DNA from: Pseudomonadota bacterium
Lineage (GTDB): Bacteria; Pseudomonadota; Gammaproteobacteria; Burkholderiales; Burkholderiaceae_E
Assembly (NCBI GenBank): GCA_023389175.1
Contig: JAEWEW010000199.1
Location: 1-19,854 of the forward strand
Length of the DNA: 19,854 nucleotides
Reading direction: 5' to 3'
Position 1 is the stretch's first letter. Every line of letters begins with the position of its first letter. This document shows positions 15,631-19,854 of this stretch, one piece after another. The translations under genes and the position numbers were made by a program. The notes beneath the pieces were generated by a model, which saw nothing but the letters and a program-made list of their open reading frames with translations, made no database searches and was not told where the DNA came from.

Positions 15631-16330
15631 CCGGGCGCCTGAAAGGCAAGGTCGCGTTGGTGATCGGGGCCGGTAGCGTCGGCCCCGGATGGGGCAACGG
15701 GAAGGCCACGGCAGTCGCCTATGGGCGCGAGGGCGCAACCGTCGTCTGCGTCGACAAGAACGCCGATGCGGCCGCCGAGACCGCTGCCCTGGTGGAGGGA
15801 GAGGGCGCCCGATCGCTGGCGCTGTGCGGCGACGTCTGCCGGGAGGACGACGTGCGTCGCATCGTCTCTGACACGCTGGAACACTATGGTGCCATCGATG
15901 TGCTGCACAACAACGTGGGCCTGGCGCTCCTTGGAGGGCCGGTCGATATCAGCCTGCAGGATTGGAGCCGATCCCTGGACCTCAACATCGGCTACATGCT
16001 CCTGACGGTACTATCGGCTACGCGGCAGCCAAGGCGGCCGTCAACCAGTTCACCCAGGCGATCGCGCTCCAGTACGCCCGCAAGGGCATTCGGGCGAATG
16101 CCATCCTGCCGGGCATGATGGACACGCCCATCGCCCGGATCGCGCTCCTAGAGGACGCCGCGAGCGAAGAAGAGTTGGTCGCCCGCCGCCACGCAACCAG
16201 TCCGACCGGCGCGATGGGAAGCGCCTGGGACATCGCCTGGGCATCGGTCTACCTCGCCTCGGACGAAGCACGCTATGTCAACGGCGTCCTGCTTCCCGTC
16301 GACGGCGGAATGACCTGCAAGGTCGTATAG
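15627..16330 (+). pseudogene. SDR family oxidoreductase, disrupted by an internal frameshifting deletion
   Basis: The 5' part (15627 to about 16005) encodes a normal SDR N-terminus: IGAGSVGPGWGNGKATAVAYGREGA (cofactor motif of the GPGWGNGKA type), CGDVCREDDV, HNNVGLALLGG and SLDLNIGYMLLT. The frame then runs into unrelated sequence. From about 16008 a different frame (+2) carries the normal SDR C-terminal half: IGYAAAKAAVNQFTQA with the catalytic Tyr-x3-Lys, IRANAILPGMMDTPI, YLASDEARYVNGVLLPVDGGM, ending at 16330. Compared with intact SDRs, about 30 residues are missing between the two parts, covering the strand with the catalytic serine. Deletion plus frame change leaves no functional enzyme. 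The start is coupled to the ligase stop by ATGA and has a GAGGAC site, so the gene was once a full operon member. Confidence 0.8.
15987..16021 (+). repeat. 9-bp direct repeat flanking the frame break in the SDR pseudogene
   Basis: ATCGGCTAC occurs at 15987-15995 and again at 16013-16021, 26 bases apart. In their own frames both copies encode Ile-Gly-Tyr. The break in the reading frame lies between them. Confidence 0.85.
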
Positions 16331-16358
16331 CGCCACCACCCTACTTCAGGAGAACAGC

Positions 16359-17543
16359 ATGGCCCGATCAGTTCACGTCGTCGGCGTCGGCATGGTGCCG
16401 TTCGTGAAGCCCTCGGCCGACTTCAGCTACCCCGACACGGCAGCAACGGCGGCGCGGGAAGCGCTCGGCGACGCGGGGCTCGACTACACCGATATCGAGC
16501 AGGCCTACGTCGGCTACGTCTATGGAGACTCGACGGCCGGGCAGCGCGCGCTCTACGGCGTCGGCATGACCGGCATCCCGATCGTCAACGTCAACAACAA
16601 CTGCTCCACCGGATCGACCGCGCTCTTCCTCGCGCGCCAGGCGGTGGAGTCCGGTGCAGCCGACTGCGTCCTGGCGCTGGGATTCGAGCAGATGAACCCG
16701 GGGGCGCTCGGTGCCGTGTTCAAGGATCGGCCAACCCCCTTCGACCGGTTCGACGAAGCCACCGAGGCCCTCGTGGGGAACGCCGAGATTCCGCTGGCAC
16801 TGCGCTACTTCGGCGGCGCCGGCCTGGAACACATGCGCCGTTTCGGCACTCCGTTGGAGACCTTCGCCCGCATCCGCGCGAAGGCGAGCCGTCATGCGCA
16901 GAAGAATCCACTGGCGATGCTGCGAAGAGTCGTCACCCCCGAGGAGGTCATGGCGTCTCCCGTGCTGTGGCCGGGCGTGATGACCCGCCTGATGGCCTGC
17001 CCGCCCACCTGCGGCGCCGCCGCCGCGGTGATCTGCTCGGAGGCGTTTGCCTCCCGCCACGGACTGGATCGGACCGTGCGCATCCGGGCCCAGGCCATGG
17101 GAACGGATACGCCCGCCACCTTCGACTCCGACGACATGCGCGAAGTCGTGGGCTTCGGCATGGCACGCCGGACCGCTCGGCAGGTGTACGAGGCTTCGGG
17201 TGTCGGCCCCGACGACCTCGACGTCATCGAGCTGCACGACTGCTTTGCGCAGAACGAGCTCCTCACCTACGAAGCCCTGGGCCTCTGCGCCGAGGGCGGG
17301 GCGCAGCAGTTCGTCGAGGACGGCGACAACACCTATGGCGGGGCATTCGTCACCAACCCCTCGGGGGGATTGCTGAGCAAGGGACACCCGCTCGGCGCCA
17401 CCGGCCTCGCCCAGTGCTACGAGTTGGTGCACCAGCTCCGAGGCACGGCCGGCGAGCGCCAGGTCGAAGATGCACGCCTCGCGCTTCAGCACAACCTCGG
17501 TCTCGGCGGAGCCTGCGTGGTCACGCTCTACGAGGCCTCATGA
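16359..17543 (+). CDS. Thiolase, SCP-x/lipid-transfer-protein type
   Basis: A 394-residue thiolase-superfamily protein of the SCP-x/Ltp branch. The nucleophilic cysteine is Cys82 in NNNCSTGS. The downstream catalytic elements are HDCFA (His293) and GHPLGATG (His343), and the C-terminus NLGLGGACVVTLY matches the family. There is no SCP2 lipid-binding domain. Family members cleave 3-ketoacyl-CoA, often with an alpha-methyl branch, or act as retro-aldolases together with a DUF35 partner. The intact Cys/His set favours thiolysis. An AGGAG site lies seven bases before ATG 16359. The gene follows the broken SDR by 28 bases and overlaps the HSD10-like gene by ATGA, so the two form a tight dehydrogenase-thiolase pair. 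Confidence 0.9.
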   Translation: MARSVHVVGVGMVPFVKPSADFSYPDTAATAAREALGDAGLDYTDIEQAYVGYVYGDSTAGQRALYGVGMTGIPIVNVNNNCSTGSTALFLARQAVESGAADCVLALGFEQMNPGALGAVFKDRPTPFDRFDEATEALVGNAEIPLALRYFGGAGLEHMRRFGTPLETFARIRAKASRHAQKNPLAMLRRVVTPEEVMASPVLWPGVMTRLMACPPTCGAAAAVICSEAFASRHGLDRTVRIRAQAMGTDTPATFDSDDMREVVGFGMARRTARQVYEASGVGPDDLDVIELHDCFAQNELLTYEALGLCAEGGAQQFVEDGDNTYGGAFVTNPSGGLLSKGHPLGATGLAQCYELVHQLRGTAGERQVEDARLALQHNLGLGGACVVTLYEAS

Positions 17544-18307
17544 CGCTCGAGGACGCAGTCGTCGTGGTCACCGGTGCCGGATCGGGGCTGGGGGCGCGGA
17601 CGGCACACCACCTCGCCGCAAACCGGCGGATGAAGGCAGTGCTGCTCGATCTGCCCGGCTCGAACGCTGGCGAGCTGGCGGCCCGACTCGGTAGGGATCG
17701 CGCCCTCTTCCTGGCCACGGACGTCACCGACGAGTCGGTCGTGGCCAGCGCCATAAGCCAGGCTCGCGAGCATTGGGGCCGTCTCGATGCCTGCGTGAAC
17801 GTCGCTGGCGTGCCCGGCACGATGCGGCTGCTCGAGCGGGATGGGTCGGTCCCGGAGGGCGAGGTCTTCGAACGGACCCTGCGCGTCAATCTCCTCGGCA
17901 CCTTCCACGTCATGAGGCATTGCGCGTCGGCGTTCGCGCGGAATCCGCCGGAGCACGGCGAGCGAGGCGTCGTCGTCAATGTGGCTTCGATCGCGGCCTT
18001 CGAAGGATCGCGCGGGCACGTGGCCTATGCGGCTTCGAAAGCCGGCGTGGTGGGCATGATGCTGCCGGCTGCGCGGGAGCTGGCCGGATGGGGCATCCGA
18101 GTCGTGACCGTAGCTCCCGGACTGTTCGACACGCCGATGCTCCACACCATTGCCCCGCCGACACTGGACAAGATGGCCGCCTCCAACCTGTGGCCCAGGC
18201 GATTCGGCGACGCGGACGAATTCGCCGGCCTGGTCGCCCATATCCTGGAGAACCCCTATATCAATGCCGAAACCATCCGCATCGATGGTGGGGCGCGGCT
18301 GGCTTGA
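17540..18307 (+). CDS. HSD10-like (type II) 3-hydroxyacyl-CoA dehydrogenase, SDR family
   Basis: A 255-residue SDR starting at the ATG that overlaps the thiolase stop (ATGA, 17540-17543). It has TGAGSGLG at residues 11-18, an Asp after the second strand (LLDLPG, NAD+ preference), and catalytic Ser150, Tyr163 and Lys167. Several blocks are typical of the HSD17B10/type II 3-hydroxyacyl-CoA dehydrogenase group rather than general SDRs: RVNLLGTFHVMR, NPPEHGERGVVVNVASIAAFEG, GMMLPAARELAGWGIRVVTVAPGLFDTPML and ENPYINAETIRIDGGAR. Such enzymes oxidise 3-hydroxyacyl-CoA, notably 2-methyl-3-hydroxybutyryl-CoA, and in some cases steroid or bile-acid hydroxyls. Coupled translation with the thiolase suggests it feeds the ketoacyl-CoA to that enzyme. 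It is the last gene of the rightward operon. Confidence 0.87.
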   Translation: MTLEDAVVVVTGAGSGLGARTAHHLAANRRMKAVLLDLPGSNAGELAARLGRDRALFLATDVTDESVVASAISQAREHWGRLDACVNVAGVPGTMRLLERDGSVPEGEVFERTLRVNLLGTFHVMRHCASAFARNPPEHGERGVVVNVASIAAFEGSRGHVAYAASKAGVVGMMLPAARELAGWGIRVVTVAPGLFDTPMLHTIAPPTLDKMAASNLWPRRFGDADEFAGLVAHILENPYINAETIRIDGGARLA

Positions 18308-18324
18308 GCAGCGGGGCAATGAGC

Positions 18325-18336
18325 CGTCGGGCGACG
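18325..18336. terminator. Small inverted repeat between convergent genes
   Basis: CGTCG-GG-CGACG lies in the 36-base gap between the HSD10-like stop (18307) and the aldo/keto reductase stop (18344). The stem is only four to five pairs with no T-tract, so it is a weak terminator candidate. Confidence 0.2.
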
Positions 18337-18343
18337 CGGGTCT

Positions 18344-19159
18344 CTACACGATGCGCAGGCGCGTCTTCTGCTCGGGCGGCGGAAAAAGGCGATCGAGCCT
18401 GGCCAGCGTCTCCGGCGAGAGCTCGATGCCCCGCGCCGCCGCGTTCTCCGCGGCCCGCGCGGCCGAGGAGGTCATCGGCACCGCCCAGGTGTTGCCGCGC
18501 GAGAGCAGCCAGGCGAGCGCGAGCTGCGCGGCCGTCACGCCGAGGTCCTGGGCGAGCGCCTTCAGCTGCCGGTGCCGCGGGAGCCTGCCTTCGTCGAGCG
18601 GGCAGTAGGCCATCGTGATGACGCCGCGACGGTCCTGCCAGGGTTTGAGGTCGAACTCGATGCCACGCTCGGTCAGCGAGTAGTACACCTGGTTGGCCGC
18701 GCAATCGCCGCCATGGGCGAGTCTTTCGAGCTCCTCCATGTCGGCAAGGTCGAAGTTCGAGACGCCCCAGCGCAGGATCCTGCCCTGTCGCGCAAGCTCG
18801 TGGAACGCCCGCACCGTCTCCGCAAGCGGCTGGCTGCCGCGCCAGTGAAGCAGGTAGAGATCGATGCGATCGGTGCCCAGCCGCTTCAGGCTGCGCTCGC
18901 AGGCCGCGATGGTTCCCTGGTAGGAACCGTTCTGCGGCATCACCTTCGTGACCAGGAAGCACTCGTCCCGGCGGCCGCGGATGGCCTCTCCCACCAGCTC
19001 CTCCGCGCCGCCGTCGCCGTAGAGCTCGGCGGTATCGATCAGGGCAAGCCCGTGGTCGAGTCCGGCGCGGATCGCGGCGATCTCCTGCGCTGCGCGCGAC
19101 GGCGCCTCGCCGAGCCGCCAGGTGCCGATGCCGAGCGCTGGCAACGTGTCCGGATCCAT
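18344..19159 (-). CDS. Aldo/keto reductase
   Basis: A 271-residue (beta/alpha)8-barrel NADPH-dependent oxidoreductase. The AKR catalytic tetrad is visible: Asp42 and Tyr47 in IDTAELYGDG, Lys72 in FLVTKVMP and His105 in YLLHWRG. The cofactor region near the C-terminus (AVPMTSSAARAAENAAA) resembles the usual 'IPG..s..h..eN' block. I start the gene at ATG 19159, just before LPALGIGTWRLG, where the family barrel begins; the frame continues to 19237 but that part overlaps the upstream gene and is not AKR-like. The substrate is unknown. It lies four bases behind the lipoprotein gene on the same strand, so the two are probably cotranscribed, and it is not evidently part of the convergent catabolic operon. 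Confidence 0.9.
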   Translation of the reverse strand: MDPDTLPALGIGTWRLGEAPSRAAQEIAAIRAGLDHGLALIDTAELYGDGGAEELVGEAIRGRRDECFLVTKVMPQNGSYQGTIAACERSLKRLGTDRIDLYLLHWRGSQPLAETVRAFHELARQGRILRWGVSNFDLADMEELERLAHGGDCAANQVYYSLTERGIEFDLKPWQDRRGVITMAYCPLDEGRLPRHRQLKALAQDLGVTAAQLALAWLLSRGNTWAVPMTSSAARAAENAAARGIELSPETLARLDRLFPPPEQKTRLRIV

Positions 19160-19163
19160 GGCG

Positions 19164-19808
19164 TCACTCCTCGGTTTCACGCAGGGGACGGCAGCCGCAT
19201 TCCGGCAACCGGATCTCGATCGGCGGCGCGGCCCCACCGGCGTCCTGCGCCGCGCCCGCTGTCACGCGCACCACGCAGCCGGACGGCGTCGCGAAGAGGC
19301 GCAGCACCAGCGGCGCCGGAGCCGGCGCGCGACCGTCGAGCCGCGTGCCATCCGGGCCGCGGTGCGGCATGCGGGTCAACACCAGCTCGTCGCTCGTCGC
19401 GAACGCCGCCTGCCCCAGCATGACGCGGTTGCCGCTGTGGCGTTCCGCGAACGCCTCGATGGCAGCGAGGCATTGCGTGGAGGCACCGGATCCGCCGGCC
19501 GAGAACGCCGGTGCGGCGCCGCTTGCCGGCGACTGGCCTGGTGCCTGCCCCTCCAGGGGCACGAGGCGTGCAGGGCGGGCGACCGGCACAGCCGCAGGTG
19601 GCGCTGCGGGCGGCGCCGCTGTCGGCGACGCAGCGGTCTGCGATCCGGTCTGCGATCCGGTCTGCGATCCAGGCGGCGATCCGGGCGGCGTGGTCGCGGG
19701 GGAGGTGCAACCGACGATCGTCGCGAGGAACGCCGGTGCCAGCATCGCCGGACCGCCACCGGCGCGGATCGCGGCGAAGCAGCGGCGGAGCGGCGCGGCC
19801 GGGCTCAC
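19164..19808 (-). CDS. Hypothetical low-complexity lipoprotein
   Basis: A 214-residue protein I do not recognise. The N-terminus is basic and then hydrophobic (LAPAFLATIVGC), ending in a lipobox-like VGC followed by Ser/Thr/Pro, so export and lipidation are likely. A low-complexity region follows: three GSQT repeats and a Pro/Ala-rich stretch. The C-terminal ~100 residues look folded and hold four cysteines (STQCLAAIE, PSGCVVRV, PECGCRP), which could form disulfides outside the cytoplasm. The GTG start at 19806-19808 overlaps the upstream stop (GTGA), which favours it; ATG 19745 is an alternative and would leave a shorter, more typical signal peptide. It is followed by the aldo/keto reductase after four bases. 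Confidence 0.65.
   Translation of the reverse strand: MSPAAPLRRCFAAIRAGGGPAMLAPAFLATIVGCTSPATTPPGSPPGSQTGSQTGSQTAASPTAAPPAAPPAAVPVARPARLVPLEGQAPGQSPASGAAPAFSAGGSGASTQCLAAIEAFAERHSGNRVMLGQAAFATSDELVLTRMPHRGPDGTRLDGRAPAPAPLVLRLFATPSGCVVRVTAGAAQDAGGAAPPIEIRLPECGCRPLRETEE
19635..19670. repeat. 12-bp tandem repeat in the lipoprotein gene
   Basis: Three perfect adjacent copies of GGTCTGCGATCC (plus-strand reading) encode the Gly-Ser-Gln-Thr repeats on the minus strand. The repeat is in frame, so copy-number change would only alter the length of the linker. Confidence 0.85.
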
Positions 19809-19854
19809 GGCTGCAGGAACTTGTTGCTGCGCCAGGGCGGGCGCACGATCACGC
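19805..19854 (-). CDS. C-terminal end of an unidentified protein
   Basis: On the minus strand the window edge carries an open frame reading VIVRPPWRSNKFLQP and then TGA at 19805-19807. The stop overlaps the GTG start of the lipoprotein gene, which is typical of coupled genes and supports this being a real gene end. Fifteen residues are too few to name the family. Confidence 0.45.
   Translation of the reverse strand, partial: VIVRPPWRSNKFLQP

Noticed and set aside
15962..16330. The 3' half of the broken SDR as a separate small gene
   Set aside because: The only start would be a TTG inside the upstream SDR sequence without a ribosome site, and the protein would begin with non-SDR residues; a remnant of one disrupted gene is simpler.

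Overview
The window is high-GC, densely coded bacterial chromosome. The gene content (EttA, a YcaD-like MFS permease, a three-gene TRAP transporter, a UxaA/GarD-type dehydratase, a two-domain M16 peptidase) points to a proteobacterium, most likely Betaproteobacteria of the Burkholderiales type. The taxon is inferred from gene families and base composition, not from a marker gene. I saw no tRNA, rRNA, CRISPR array, transposase or integrase.

Left part (1-8815): the 3' end of an altronate/galactarate dehydratase-family gene (+), a LysR regulator (+), a CAP-domain lipoprotein (-), a periplasmic M16 zinc peptidase followed at once by an MFS permease (+), and the housekeeping ABC-F factor gene ettA (-). 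Convergent pairs are separated by small GC-rich hairpins.

Centre (8915-18307): a self-contained catabolic cassette. An SDR gene (-) diverges from a rightward gene train that reads: AhpD/CMD-like protein, MarR regulator, TRAP transporter (dctP, dctQ, dctM), CaiC-like acyl-CoA ligase, a broken SDR, an SCP-x-type thiolase and an HSD10-like 3-hydroxyacyl-CoA dehydrogenase. ATGA overlaps join dctQ-dctM, ligase-SDR and thiolase-HSD10, which supports one transcript. The logic is uptake of a carboxylate, CoA activation, oxidation of a hydroxyl group and thiolytic cleavage, with MarR as likely ligand sensor. The substrate is not known. The HSD10 plus SCP-x pairing suggests an alpha-methyl-branched or hydroxylated acid, such as a terpenoid or sterol-type side chain. 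A promoter-like sequence with an AATAGT/ACTATT inverted repeat lies in the divergent gap and is the best candidate control site.

Right part (18344-19854): a leftward group made of the last 15 codons of an unidentified gene, a low-complexity lipoprotein coupled to it by a GTGA overlap, and an aldo/keto reductase.

Main oddities: the SDR at 15627-16330 has lost about 30 codons (including the catalytic serine region) together with its reading frame, although its neighbours are intact; the AhpD-like protein has CxxS in place of CxxC; and the thiolase has no visible DUF35, acyl-CoA dehydrogenase or hydratase partner.
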